DNA from: an uncultured Pseudomonadota bacterium
Lineage (GTDB): Bacteria > Pseudomonadota > Gammaproteobacteria > Methylococcales > Methylomonadaceae
Direction: 5' to 3'
DNA: 58,164 bases
NCBI GenBank assembly: GCA_903867225.1
Contig: CAIPQN010000082.1
Location: forward strand, 1 to 58,164
In this document: in pieces, positions 26,139 to 35,992 of the stretch
Layout: each line of letters opens with the position of its first letter
How positions within the stretch are numbered: the stretch's first letter is position 1
Notes under the pieces: generated by a model
The model's database searches: none
What the model saw: only the letters and a program-made list of their open reading frames with translations
Told to the model about the DNA's origin: nothing
Position numbers and translations under genes: made by a program

Positions 26139-27631
26139 GCGTTTTCCTCCTGCGCTTTCGCTTCTGCGGCTTGACGTGCCGCACGCGCTTCCATCACTCG
26201 CCGCGCATCTTCTTCGGCTTCGGCTTTAATTCGTTCCATACGATTGGTTCGATTTTTGGCGAGACGTTTAGTTTGTTCGGCTTTATGTTCGCGTTGTTGA
26301 CGACTGAATAATTCGCCTGAGGCAAATTTAAAATAATGCACTAACGGAATGTTTGATGGGCAAACGTAAGAGCAACTGCCGCAACTGATGCAATCTTTCA
26401 AACCTAAATCCACAGCCGCATCGAGTTTGTTGGCTTTGATGCGACTTGCCATTTCGAGCGGTAACAATCCAACGGGGCAAGCGGTGACGCAACTTGAACA
26501 GCGAATGCACGGTTTCACTTCGGGTTCAAAAATATCTTCATGTGATAACGCTAAAATGCCACTGCTTGCTTTCACAACAGGCACATCAGCGTGAGGCAAT
26601 ACTTCGCCCATCATTGGACCACCCATAATTAAACGGGCAAGTTTTTCGTTTTCAACGTCGCAAAATGCTAAAACTTCCGACATCAAAGTGCCGATTAACA
26701 CTTCGACATTTTGTGGTTTGGAAACTGCGCCACCTGAAACGGTCATGACTCGACTAATCAATGGTTTTGACAAACAAACCGCTTGATAAACGGCGTTAGC
26801 GGTGGCGACGTTGTGAATAATGACACCCACATCAGTTGCTCTGCCGTCTGCGGGAATTTCTTTGCCTGTTAAATAACGCAGCATTTGTCTGTCCCAACCC
26901 ATTGGATAACGAGTGGGAACTTGCACGACGCTGATTTCTGGAAAGTTTTTGCTCGCTTCCGTCATTTCAGAAAATGCTCGCGCTTTGTTGTCTTCAATGC
27001 CGACAATCGCTTTTGGCGCATTCATGCCGCGCAACATCAATCGAATACCGCCGATAATTTCAACTGCGCGTTCTTGCATTAACAAATCGTCGCAGGTTAA
27101 ATACGGTTCGCATTCGCCCGCGTTAATTAGCAGAGTGTGAATTTGATTTTTGCGACCTAAATTTAATTTCACCGCTGACGGAAATACTGCGCCACCTAAA
27201 CCCACAACGCCTGCGCCGCCCACTCTTAAACAAATTTCTTCGGGGGCGAGTTCAAACGGTTTTTCAGGAATCGCGTATTTAAACCATTTTTCCTCACCGT
27301 CGGTTTCAATCACGATGGTGCGAATCGGTAACGCAGATGGATGTGGTGCAGGAAAATCTTGCACGTCGAGAATCACGCCCGAACTCGGCGCATGAACAGG
27401 CGCAGAAATTGTGCCTTGACTGTAAGCGAGCAATTGCCCTTTTAAAACGTGTTCGCCCACTTTCACAATCGGTTCGGCAGGTTTGCCAACGTGTTGTTGC
27501 ACGGGAATATAAAGTTTTTTCGGCAACGGCAAATTTGTGGCAATCGGTTTATCGCAGGTTTCGGCTTTGTGTTCTTCGGCGTGAATCCCGCCGCGAAATT
27601 TAGGATTTTCAAGAAATTCAAACATGGTCAT
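26135..27631 (-). CDS. rnfC: Rnf electron-transport complex subunit C
   Basis: 498 residues. The N-terminal FRGGIHAEEHK, the NADH/FMN-binding region (LRVGGAGVVGLGGAVFPSAVKL), the SLBB-like middle and two [4Fe-4S] motifs, CIRCSSCVTACP and CISCGSCSYVCP (residues ~375-430), are present. The tail from ~450 is a Lys/Glu/Ala-rich coiled coil. This subunit is the NADH-side entry of the complex. Confidence 0.95.
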   Translation of the reverse strand: MTMFEFLENPKFRGGIHAEEHKAETCDKPIATNLPLPKKLYIPVQQHVGKPAEPIVKVGEHVLKGQLLAYSQGTISAPVHAPSSGVILDVQDFPAPHPSALPIRTIVIETDGEEKWFKYAIPEKPFELAPEEICLRVGGAGVVGLGGAVFPSAVKLNLGRKNQIHTLLINAGECEPYLTCDDLLMQERAVEIIGGIRLMLRGMNAPKAIVGIEDNKARAFSEMTEASKNFPEISVVQVPTRYPMGWDRQMLRYLTGKEIPADGRATDVGVIIHNVATANAVYQAVCLSKPLISRVMTVSGGAVSKPQNVEVLIGTLMSEVLAFCDVENEKLARLIMGGPMMGEVLPHADVPVVKASSGILALSHEDIFEPEVKPCIRCSSCVTACPVGLLPLEMASRIKANKLDAAVDLGLKDCISCGSCSYVCPSNIPLVHYFKFASGELFSRQQREHKAEQTKRLAKNRTNRMERIKAEAEEDARRVMEARAARQAAEAKAQEENA

Positions 27632-27636
27632 TTCTC

Positions 27637-28176
27637 CTAAGCTGCCGCAAGTTGAGGTTTATGCCAACGCCACTCACGCAAAGTCACGTCAATTGGGTGC
27701 ATTTGCAAACATTCAGTCGGACAAACTGCCACGCATTTCGCACAACCAATGCACGCATCAGCAACCACGGCATGAATTTGTTTCGGCGCACCGACAATCG
27801 CATCGGTTGGGCAAACTTTGAAACAACGGGTACAACCTGTGCAAGTGTCTTCGCTGACTCGCGCCACCATCGGTTCAGCGTCTTTGGTTTGACTTAAATC
27901 AACGTCTACGCCGAGCAATTTGGCGAGTTGTTCCACTAACGCACTGCCACCAGGTGGGCAAAGTGTCACAGGTGCTGCGCCTAAAACAACGGCTTCTGCC
28001 GCAGGTCGGCAACCAGGAAAACCACATTGTCCACATTGTGAACCTGGCATTAAGGCTTCGACACGTTCAACAAGTGGGTCGGATTCAACTTTGAGATATT
28101 TCGCGGCAATGCCTAAGCTCAAGCCTAAGGCTAATCCTAATAACGTTAAGATGATAATCGCAGAAAAAACGTACAT
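27637..28176 (-). CDS. rnfB: Rnf electron-transport complex subunit B
   Basis: 179 residues from MYVFSAIIILTLL; an in-frame start 96 bases upstream lies inside rnfA and lacks a membrane-anchor logic. One N-terminal helix is followed by the 4Fe-4S domain CGQCGFPGC (plus an earlier/later Cys in LCPPGG), then two ferredoxin motifs, CTGCTRCFKVCP and CIGCAKCVAVCP. It accepts or donates ferredoxin electrons. It follows rnfA by 28 bases. Confidence 0.94.
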   Translation of the reverse strand: MYVFSAIIILTLLGLALGLSLGIAAKYLKVESDPLVERVEALMPGSQCGQCGFPGCRPAAEAVVLGAAPVTLCPPGGSALVEQLAKLLGVDVDLSQTKDAEPMVARVSEDTCTGCTRCFKVCPTDAIVGAPKQIHAVVADACIGCAKCVAVCPTECLQMHPIDVTLREWRWHKPQLAAA

Positions 28177-28204
28177 GACCGCGCCTCTTAGGATTCGTAA
28201 GGGT

Positions 28205-28786
28205 TCATTTGATTGGAAGTCCTGCAAAGCCCATAAAGGCAAGTGACAGAATGCCAGCAGTAATAAAGGCAATCGGTGTTCCCGTAAAAAGTGCGGGGAC
28301 TGACATTAACGCCAAGCGTTCACGCAACCCCGCAAAAAGTACCATCACCAATGTAAAACCTAACGCAGCTCCAAAACCAAATAATAAACTTTGAATAAAA
28401 TTGTATTGTTCTTGAATGTTAAGTAACGCCACACCCAACACTGCACAATTCGTTGTAATTAACGGGAGAAAAATTCCCAATACTTGATATAAAACGGGAC
28501 TGGTTTTGTGAATCACCATTTCAGTAAATTGCACTACCGCAGCAATCACCAAAATAAAACCAAGCACTCGCAAAAAACCAATATCGAACGGAATCAATAG
28601 TCGATGTTCTAAAACCCAACTTGCCGCTGACGCTAAGGTCAAAACGAAAGTGGTCGCCATACCCATGCCAAGCGCGGTGTCGAGTTTGTTCGATACGCCC
28701 ATAAATGGACATAATCCAAGAAACTTAACTAAGACGACGTTGTTGACTAATGCCGTTCCTAAAATGAGTAAGAGATATTCGCTCAT
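28205..28786 (-). CDS. rnfA: Rnf electron-transport complex subunit A
   Basis: 193 residues from [30 protein letters not shown]; the longer open frame upstream runs through the promoter and is not used. About six membrane helices, with the buried Cys motifs GLCPFMGVS and [13 protein letters not shown]. It is the first gene of the operon, with a sigma-54 promoter 33 bases upstream of the start codon. Confidence 0.95.
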   Translation of the reverse strand: MSEYLLLILGTALVNNVVLVKFLGLCPFMGVSNKLDTALGMGMATTFVLTLASAASWVLEHRLLIPFDIGFLRVLGFILVIAAVVQFTEMVIHKTSPVLYQVLGIFLPLITTNCAVLGVALLNIQEQYNFIQSLLFGFGAALGFTLVMVLFAGLRERLALMSVPALFTGTPIAFITAGILSLAFMGFAGLPIK

Positions 28787-28818
28787 GACCTTCACCCGCA
28801 ATTGTTTAAATCTACTTT

Positions 28819-28834
28819 TGCACCAACTGTGCCA
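28819..28834 (-). promoter_or_regulatory. Sigma-54 promoter of the rnf operon
   Basis: On the minus strand TGGCAC-N5-GTGCA: GG and GC stand 12 bases apart as required for -24/-12 elements. It lies just before rnfA and 67 bases from the nearest NifA-type upstream site. Confidence 0.82.
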
Positions 28835-28900
28835 ATGAAATTGACAGCGTGAAAGCCGCTGATTTAGGGAATTTTGGGTGAAATCGATGCAATTTTTCTC

Positions 28901-28934
28901 TGTGTGAGATAAGACAATTGTAGGAAACACGACA
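28901..28934. promoter_or_regulatory. Two NifA upstream activator sites shared by rnf and nifLA
   Basis: TGT-N10-ACA at 28901-28916 and again at 28919-28934, two exact matches 2 bases apart. They are positioned about 67-85 bases from the rnfA promoter and 55-73 bases from the sigma-54-like element before nifL, so they could serve both directions. Confidence 0.75.
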
Positions 28935-28988
28935 AAAAAAATTAAATTTAAAGTGTTAAATGTGGCGTTCCGCGTAGAATCGGGAATA

Positions 28989-29004
28989 TGGCGTTCTACT
29001 TGCA
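28989..29004 (+). promoter_or_regulatory. Possible sigma-54 promoter of nifLA
   Basis: TGGCGT-N5-TTGCA has GG and GC at the exact -24/-12 spacing, but two of six bases differ from TGGCAC. It lies 41 bases before the nifL start codon. If real, nifLA is activated by its own product. Confidence 0.5.
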
Positions 29005-29044
29005 TTGCTTAATATAAATCTAGCTGCAACACGAGTATCAAATC

Positions 29045-30643
29045 ATGTCTAAAATCAGTCCCGCATACTTACAAGACCAAATTGCTGCCGAAGTTATTGA
29101 AATTATTTCGCCCGAATTTGAACAGCAAAAAAATCCCATTTCATTACCGCTTTGTTTATTTGTGATAGCTGTTGAACAAACGCCGATTGCGATTTCGATT
29201 ACTGATAAAAAAGCGAACATTCTCTACATCAATGAAGCATTTACAGACGTGACAGGTTATACAGAAACCGAAATTTTAGGCAAAAATGAATCGGAACTTT
29301 CTTATAAATCCACACCGCGTGAAGTTTATAAAGAGTTGTGGCGCACCATTTCACGCAAACAAATTTGGCGTGGACATTTGGTGAATCGCACCAAACAAGG
29401 CAAGCGTTATCTTGCAGAAGTAACGATTGCGCCGATGTTAGATAATCAAGGTGAAATCAGCCATTACATTGGGATGCACCGCGATGTCACCAACACGCAT
29501 CAAGCCGAACAACAGCTTAATAATCAGAAAAAATTGATTGAATCGGTGATTAACGCTTCGCCTGTGGCGATGGTAGTTTTAGATAGCACTTATCGGATTA
29601 TTCTCGATAATCAAATGTATAAAACCTTGATTTCTGAACTTCGCCACGATGAACCTGCGTTATTTTTTATCAATGCGTTGGAACAAGAATTTGGGGATTT
29701 GTGGGCAGATTCCACGTTACGAATACACGGTTTTAGCAATCATGAAATTCGCGTTGAAGGTTTTGGGCAACGTGGCACACGTTGGTTTTCATGTTCAGGA
29801 AATTGGTTTTGTGAAGAAAATACAGAAGCGGATAATTTCTTTTTCAAACAATCAAAAGATTATTTGTTGTTGAGCATTTGCGACGTGACTTTGCAACGTC
29901 AACAACAAGAAAAACTGCAATTGCAAACGTTACAAAACATGATGGCAGAAGAAGAGCATATTCGCAGTATTCGCGAAACGTTGCTCGGCGCGATGCACCA
30001 AATGCGTTTGCCGCTGAATCAAGTCAATGCCGCTGTGCAAATCATGACGCAACGCAACGATAGTCAAAATATGCCGTTAAAAATGCTCCTCACACAAGTG
30101 CAACACATGGGCGAAGAAGCTTTGAATACCTTGCAACGTTGCGTTCCAGAAATTCCCGAATCTGCCGTGATGCCTGTGAATTTGAATCAACTTTTGCATC
30201 AAGTGATTCGTTTATTTAGCAACAAATTTTTAGCGAATGGCATTATCGTAGATTGGTTGCCGAATTCGGTTTTACCTTCCATTTTAGGTTCGGATAACAA
30301 ATTGCGAATGCTCTTTAAACAATTGATTGATAACGCGGTCGATGCCATGAATCGCGCCAGCAGTCGAGAACGTGTAATTAAAATCGGCACGTCGGTAGAA
30401 AACGATTGGGTTTGTGTGACGATTGCAGATACAGGTTCAGGTATCCCCGCCAATCAACGTAGCAAAGTGTTTGAACCGTTTTTCACCACGCAAACCACAG
30501 GCGGTTTTCAAGCAGGAATGGGGCTGGTGATGGCACGAGAAATTGTGAATCAACACGATGGCATGATTGAAATTGACCCTGATTATACGAATGGCTGTTG
30601 TTTTAATTTGCGCTTTCCAATCTGCACAAAAAATACAGGGTGA
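29045..30643 (+). CDS. nifL: NifL, redox- and nitrogen-responsive anti-activator of NifA
   Basis: 532 residues. PAS1 (~45-150; TPIAISITDKKANILYINEAFTDVTGYTE, HYIGMHRDVT) is the FAD redox sensor in known NifL proteins. A second PAS (~165-290), a central helical H-domain with GAMHQMRLPLNQVNAAVQIM and a GHKL ATP-binding domain (KQLIDNAVDAMN, IADTGSGIP, GMGLVMAREIV) follow. It inhibits NifA under oxygen or fixed nitrogen in Azotobacter and Klebsiella. It overlaps the region just upstream of nifA, consistent with translational coupling and 1:1 synthesis. Confidence 0.94.
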   Translation: MSKISPAYLQDQIAAEVIEIISPEFEQQKNPISLPLCLFVIAVEQTPIAISITDKKANILYINEAFTDVTGYTETEILGKNESELSYKSTPREVYKELWRTISRKQIWRGHLVNRTKQGKRYLAEVTIAPMLDNQGEISHYIGMHRDVTNTHQAEQQLNNQKKLIESVINASPVAMVVLDSTYRIILDNQMYKTLISELRHDEPALFFINALEQEFGDLWADSTLRIHGFSNHEIRVEGFGQRGTRWFSCSGNWFCEENTEADNFFFKQSKDYLLLSICDVTLQRQQQEKLQLQTLQNMMAEEEHIRSIRETLLGAMHQMRLPLNQVNAAVQIMTQRNDSQNMPLKMLLTQVQHMGEEALNTLQRCVPEIPESAVMPVNLNQLLHQVIRLFSNKFLANGIIVDWLPNSVLPSILGSDNKLRMLFKQLIDNAVDAMNRASSRERVIKIGTSVENDWVCVTIADTGSGIPANQRSKVFEPFFTTQTTGGFQAGMGLVMAREIVNQHDGMIEIDPDYTNGCCFNLRFPICTKNTG

Positions 30644-30648
30644 AAATT

Positions 30649-32172
30649 ATGAATGAACGATTTTTATTAGTCGAATCAGAACTGGATACGTTGTATTTAG
30701 TCAGTCAACTGCTCAATAGCACTCATAATTTGCGTGACAAACTCAAAGGGATTTTAGAAATTTTGCACAAACGTTCGAGTTTGCATTTTGGCATGATTAC
30801 CTTGCGTGATGACGAAGGAATGAGTATTTGCGAAGTCTACGGCGAAGGTATCGACCGCAATGTGCGTTATCAAGTTGGCGAAGGTTTGATTGGCGCGATT
30901 CTTGATGCTGGCAGTACGATTGTGGTTGAACGCATTTCAGATGAACCGCGTTTTTTAAGTCGGCTTGGTGTTTATAATCCTGATTTACCCTTTATCGGTT
31001 CACCACTTTTAGCTGAACAAGGCGAAATTGTTGGCGTACTCGCTGCACAACCAAGTACAGCTGATTTTTTAGGAGAACGCGCTCGTTTCATGGAAATGGT
31101 GGCGAACTTAATCGCGCATAGCGTGAATATGCTACAAATGATGGAGCGCAAACAGCATGATTTGGAGAACGAGCGCGATTATTTAAAGCAAACACTGGTT
31201 AAAAATTACAAATTTGAAAATATCATTGGGCATTCAGAATCGATGCTAAAAGTGTTCGATATTATTCGCCAAGTGGCGAAATGGCACACGACCGTTTTGA
31301 TTCGTGGCGAATCGGGAACAGGTAAAGAAGTTGTTGCCAGCGCAATTCATTTCAATTCGGCGTGTGCGAATGGCGCGTTTTTGAAACTCAATTGCGCCGC
31401 GTTGCCCGACACGTTATTAGAATCCGAATTATTTGGACACGAAAAAGGCGCGTTCAGTGGCGCGATCGGACAGCGAAAAGGACGTTTTGAATTAGCCGAT
31501 AACGGTACGTTATTTTTAGATGAAATCGGGGAAATTTCCGCCTCGTTTCAAGCGAAATTATTGCGTGTTTTGCAAGAAGGTGAATTTGAACGAGTGGGCG
31601 GTGATAGAACGTTAAAAGTGAATATCCGCATTATCGCTGCGACGAATCGTAATTTAGAACAAGACGTTGCAGACGGTATATTTCGTGAAGATTTGTATTA
31701 TCGCTTAAACGTAATGCCGATTTATATTCCGCCGTTGCGCGACCGAATTGAGGATATTCCCGAATTAGCGACCGCGTTAATTAATCGAATTTCAAAACGA
31801 CAAGGCGGTCGTTTTTTGGAAATCAAAGAAAGTGCGTTACGGATTTTGATGAAGCATCGTTGGTCTGGCAATGTGCGTGAATTGGAAAATCGATTAGAAC
31901 GTGCGGCGATTATGAGTACCGATGGCATTATTGACCGTGACGTAATTGTAAATACGGGGCTAGAAACGGAAATTAGCGTTGCTCATCGTTCGACAAATGT
32001 CACAAAACACGCAGATTTAAATGATGAAAATATGGATGAACGGGAACGAGTGATTGCCGCATTAGAACAAAGTGGTTGGGTGCAAGCGAAAGCGGCGCGA
32101 TTGTTGGATATGACCCCACGCCAGATTGCGTATCGAATTCAAATTTTGAATATCACAATGAAGCAGATTTGA
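30649..32172 (+). CDS. nifA: NifA, sigma-54-dependent activator of nitrogen fixation
   Basis: 507 residues from ATG 30649 (AGGGTG 7 bases upstream; GTG 30640 is an alternative). The N-terminal GAF domain is ~25-170. The AAA+ domain has Walker A GESGTGKE, the sigma-54 contact loop GAFSGA (the usual GAFTGA with Thr to Ser) and Walker B LFLDEIGE. The C-terminal helix-turn-helix is QAKAARLLDMTPRQIAYRIQ. The inter-domain Cys cluster of oxygen-sensitive alphaproteobacterial NifA is absent, in line with control through NifL. It likely binds the TGT-N10-ACA sites listed here. Confidence 0.95.
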   Translation: MNERFLLVESELDTLYLVSQLLNSTHNLRDKLKGILEILHKRSSLHFGMITLRDDEGMSICEVYGEGIDRNVRYQVGEGLIGAILDAGSTIVVERISDEPRFLSRLGVYNPDLPFIGSPLLAEQGEIVGVLAAQPSTADFLGERARFMEMVANLIAHSVNMLQMMERKQHDLENERDYLKQTLVKNYKFENIIGHSESMLKVFDIIRQVAKWHTTVLIRGESGTGKEVVASAIHFNSACANGAFLKLNCAALPDTLLESELFGHEKGAFSGAIGQRKGRFELADNGTLFLDEIGEISASFQAKLLRVLQEGEFERVGGDRTLKVNIRIIAATNRNLEQDVADGIFREDLYYRLNVMPIYIPPLRDRIEDIPELATALINRISKRQGGRFLEIKESALRILMKHRWSGNVRELENRLERAAIMSTDGIIDRDVIVNTGLETEISVAHRSTNVTKHADLNDENMDERERVIAALEQSGWVQAKAARLLDMTPRQIAYRIQILNITMKQI

Positions 32173-32214
32173 AAAAGCCCCGATTTGTGTGATTACAAAT
32201 CGGGGCTTTTTTTA
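32172..32214 (+). terminator. Terminator after nifA
   Basis: A perfect 17-bp stem starting AAAAAGCCCCGATTTGT, 6-base loop, ending in seven T residues. It can also act on the convergent SIR2-like gene. Confidence 0.92.
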
Positions 32215-32229
32215 TTAAAAATTAATGCG

Positions 32230-33072
32230 TTATTTCGTTTTCAAAAAATCCAAAAAATCCTGACAATCCGCTTCAATCAATTCAAAACCCATTTTTTTAG
32301 AATAACGAATTTCTTTTGGCGTGGGATTTTTACGCAAAAACCAACCTTTTGATTCATTTGCCGAATACACAATATCGCTCATTACCATCCGTTCGGAATC
32401 ACGGCACAGCGGCAATCCAATCAATAGATATTTTTTGCCTTTGCGATAATCTTTCAGGAAATCAGGAATTGCAAATCCGCCCATCAATTCGGTAATGTAA
32501 TCGACGTAATCGGCATCGGACGCAATGTAATTCGATTCGGGGACAGGCGTTCCCATTGGTTTAAACAAAATCGGCAAACTTCTGTCAACCATAGTTTGTT
32601 CAATTTCAGCGTATTTTTCACCGTCATAATGAAAAATTTTGAAACGAAACGGCGTTGCCGAAATTCGCGCAAGTCCGACAATTAACGTATGTTTTTTGTT
32701 TGCGTAACTTTCTTGCAACTGCGTATCGCGGTTGATGTCGATAACATAATTCGGTTGAAAACTCGCCAACCAATCGTGCATTGCGGCGCGTGTCCATTTC
32801 GATTCGCCATAAGTTTTATCAAGAAATTTGGTCACAAAATTGCGCCCTTTCTTTAATTCTTGATTCATGGCAGCGCGGGGGAATTCATACATTAATTTTT
32901 GCGCCATTGGTTTTCCGCCATTCATAGCAAGAATCAAACTGTCGCTATCCGCAGGCATCGGCAAACTATTCAATTTACTTTTGGCATCGAACAATACGCC
33001 CGAACCCAAATATGGCACAACTTCATTATTATGAAGCCCCGTAAGAATCTCCGAAAAAACATCGTTAAACAT
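32230..33072 (-). CDS. SIR2-like protein divergent from nifH
   Basis: 280 residues from ATG 33072 (AGGAG 9 bases upstream); 59 more in-frame codons upstream look like non-coding promoter DNA. The N-terminal VVPYLGSGVLFDA is the NAD-binding glycine loop of SIR2-like domains (usual GAGxS). PNYVIDINRDTQLQE matches the second SIR2 strand-loop. No zinc-ribbon cysteines as in deacetylase sirtuins are seen, so it is closer to the SIR2-2 NAD-hydrolase type. It occupies the place where draT sits in Rhodospirillum and Azospirillum, and shares the upstream region with nifH. A nitrogenase-linked role is inferred from position. Confidence 0.75.
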   Translation of the reverse strand: MFNDVFSEILTGLHNNEVVPYLGSGVLFDAKSKLNSLPMPADSDSLILAMNGGKPMAQKLMYEFPRAAMNQELKKGRNFVTKFLDKTYGESKWTRAAMHDWLASFQPNYVIDINRDTQLQESYANKKHTLIVGLARISATPFRFKIFHYDGEKYAEIEQTMVDRSLPILFKPMGTPVPESNYIASDADYVDYITELMGGFAIPDFLKDYRKGKKYLLIGLPLCRDSERMVMSDIVYSANESKGWFLRKNPTPKEIRYSKKMGFELIEADCQDFLDFLKTK

Positions 33073-33186
33073 AAGCCACTCCTGTTGAATATCAAAATAG
33101 GTAATGTCTTGGCAGTTGCAATAATCAATCCAATTCAAAAAATCTAGCAATATCAAGCGTTGCGCGTTAATTTTTAGCTTAAAAAT

Positions 33187-33285
33187 TGTTTGATTCCGTA
33201 CAATCATCTTTATATTTGCGACACAATTATTTGTTCTGTTGTTTATCAAACATTTTCATACAAAATGTTTGTAATACTACCAACA
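33187..33285. promoter_or_regulatory. Three NifA upstream activator sites between the SIR2-like gene and nifH
   Basis: Exact TGT-N10-ACA at 33187-33202, 33237-33252 and 33270-33285. The nearest ends 62 bases before the nifH -24 element. The rest of this ~360-base intergenic region is AT-rich with no other feature I can support. Confidence 0.75.
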
Positions 33286-33346
33286 TTTTAGCTGCAATTA
33301 TTTTTATTTCATTTTAAATTCAATAAGTTAATTAACAAAAAATCAT

Positions 33347-33362
33347 TGGCACAGCTGTTGCT
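33347..33362 (+). promoter_or_regulatory. Sigma-54 promoter of nifHDK
   Basis: TGGCAC-AGCTG-TTGCT, a full match to the -24/-12 consensus. Confidence 0.92.
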
Positions 33363-33370
33363 ATATCTAG

Positions 33371-34312
<942 letters not shown>

Positions 34313-34322
34313 ATAAAACGCG

Positions 34323-34350
34323 GGTTGGATTTGCAACGGCAGATCCAACC
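34323..34350 (+). other. Intergenic RNA hairpin between nifH and nifD
   Basis: GGTTGGAT and ATCCAACC pair across a 12-base loop. No T-run follows. It probably marks a processing or 3'-stabilising site that lets nifH mRNA outlast nifDK. Confidence 0.6.
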
Positions 34351-34415
34351 TGATTGAAAGTTTTCTCAACACGGTTTGTCTGGGGATTACCAGCGACCAC
34401 ATGGAGGATAACATC

Positions 34416-35897
34416 ATGGCAGCCATGACAAGAGAAGAAACCGAAGCCCTTATTCAAGAAGTGCTTGAAGTTTATCCAGAAAAAGCAAAAAAAGATCGCG
34501 CCAAACATTTAGCGGTCAACGATTCCAGCCTTGAAAAGGCTAACAAATGTATCACATCAAACCGTAAATCTTTACCAGGCGTAATGACCGTTCGTGGTTG
34601 TGCTTACGCAGGTTCAAAAGGGGTGGTTTGGGGACCAATCAAAGATATGATTCATATTTCCCACGGTCCAGTGGGTTGTGGGCAGTATTCAAGAGCAGGT
34701 CGTCGGAACTATTACGTTGGAACGACGGGCGTTAATGCTTTCGGAACGATGAATTTCACCTCTGATTTCAAAGAAAATGACATTGTTTTTGGTGGTGATA
34801 AAAAACTCTCGAAAATCATGCTCGAAATTGAACAATTATTTCCACTCAATAAAGGCATCAGTATTCAATCAGAATGCCCAATCGGTTTGATTGGTGATGA
34901 TATTGAAGCGGTCGCTAAAAAAGCAGCCAAAGAAACAGGCAAACCAGTTGTGCCAGTGCGTTGCGAAGGTTTCCGAGGCGTTTCGCAATCATTAGGACAT
35001 CACATTGCAAACGACGCGATTCGTGATTGGGTATTAGAAAACCGTGATGGTGACGACAGTTTCCAAACCACACCTTATGACGTAGCGGTGATTGGTGATT
35101 ACAACATCGGCGGCGATGCGTGGGCTTCAAGAACATTGTTAGAAGAAATGGGCTTGCGTGTTGTCGCGCAATGGTCAGGTGATGGCACAATTGCTGAAAT
35201 TGAAAAAACCCCGAAAGTTAAATTGAACTTAATCCATTGCTATCGTTCGATGAACTACATCGCACGTCACATGGAAGAAAAATACAGCATTCCTTGGATT
35301 GAATATAACTTCTTTGGTCCAACAAAAATTGCTGAATCATTACGCAAAATTGCGGCACTTTTCGACGAAAAAATCCAAGCAGGCGCAGAACGTGTGATTG
35401 CTCGCTACACCGCTGAATATGAAGCGGTTATTGCGAAATACAAACCGCGTCTCGAAGGCAAAAGAGTCATGCTTTACATCGGTGGTTTGCGTCCGCGTCA
35501 CGTTATTGGTGCTTACGAAGATTTGGGCATGGAAGTCGTTGGTACAGGTTATGAATTTGGTCATAACGACGATTACGATCGCACGATTAAAGAAATGGGC
35601 AACGCCACATTACTTTATGACGACGTGACAGGCTACGAATTTGAAGAGTTTGTAAAACGTGTTCAACCCGATTTAATCGGTTCAGGTATCAAAGAAAAAT
35701 ACATTTTCCAAAAAATGGGTGTGCCATTTAGACAAATGCACTCATGGGATTATTCAGGCCCTTATCACGGTTACGATGGTTTCGCCATTTTTGCCCGCGA
35801 TATGGACATGACAATTAACAATCCTTGCTGGAAAAACATTAAAGCCCCTTGGAAAAACCAAGTGGCTAACGATGAAGCCCTCAAAGCGGTAGCGTAA
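34416..35897 (+). CDS. nifD: Nitrogenase molybdenum-iron protein alpha chain
   Basis: 493 residues from ATG 34416 (GGAGGA 7-12 bases upstream). P-cluster ligands lie in [23 protein letters not shown] and [11 protein letters not shown]. The FeMo-cofactor is held by the Cys in [11 protein letters not shown] and the His in [13 protein letters not shown]. The last residues are unremarkable. Encoded between nifH and nifK, each gap carrying an RNA hairpin. Confidence 0.98.
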   Translation: MAAMTREETEALIQEVLEVYPEKAKKDRAKHLAVNDSSLEKANKCITSNRKSLPGVMTVRGCAYAGSKGVVWGPIKDMIHISHGPVGCGQYSRAGRRNYYVGTTGVNAFGTMNFTSDFKENDIVFGGDKKLSKIMLEIEQLFPLNKGISIQSECPIGLIGDDIEAVAKKAAKETGKPVVPVRCEGFRGVSQSLGHHIANDAIRDWVLENRDGDDSFQTTPYDVAVIGDYNIGGDAWASRTLLEEMGLRVVAQWSGDGTIAEIEKTPKVKLNLIHCYRSMNYIARHMEEKYSIPWIEYNFFGPTKIAESLRKIAALFDEKIQAGAERVIARYTAEYEAVIAKYKPRLEGKRVMLYIGGLRPRHVIGAYEDLGMEVVGTGYEFGHNDDYDRTIKEMGNATLLYDDVTGYEFEEFVKRVQPDLIGSGIKEKYIFQKMGVPFRQMHSWDYSGPYHGYDGFAIFARDMDMTINNPCWKNIKAPWKNQVANDEALKAVA

Positions 35898-35906
35898 TTT
35901 TTAGGG

Positions 35907-35940
35907 TTGGGTTGTGTGCTTCGCTAATGCCACAACCCAA
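35907..35940 (+). other. Intergenic RNA hairpin between nifD and nifK
   Basis: TTGGGTTGTG and CACAACCCAA form a perfect 10-bp stem with a 14-base loop and no T-run. Confidence 0.6.
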
Positions 35941-35992
35941 CATAATCCAATAAACGTCAGTCCACAGATTAGTGGCACGTTAGGAGAAGATC

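Noticed and set aside
28787..29005. N-terminal extension of rnfA (73 extra codons)
   Set aside because: It would run through the sigma-54 promoter and NifA sites, and the family starts at MSEYLL.
31430..31470. GAFSGA instead of GAFTGA in NifA as a sign of inactivity
   Set aside because: Ser keeps the hydroxyl of Thr and all other AAA+ motifs are intact; not enough to claim a defect.
33073..33249. 59-codon N-terminal extension of the SIR2-like protein
   Set aside because: No ribosome site at the far start and AT-rich promoter-like DNA; ATG 33072 has AGGAG at the right place.
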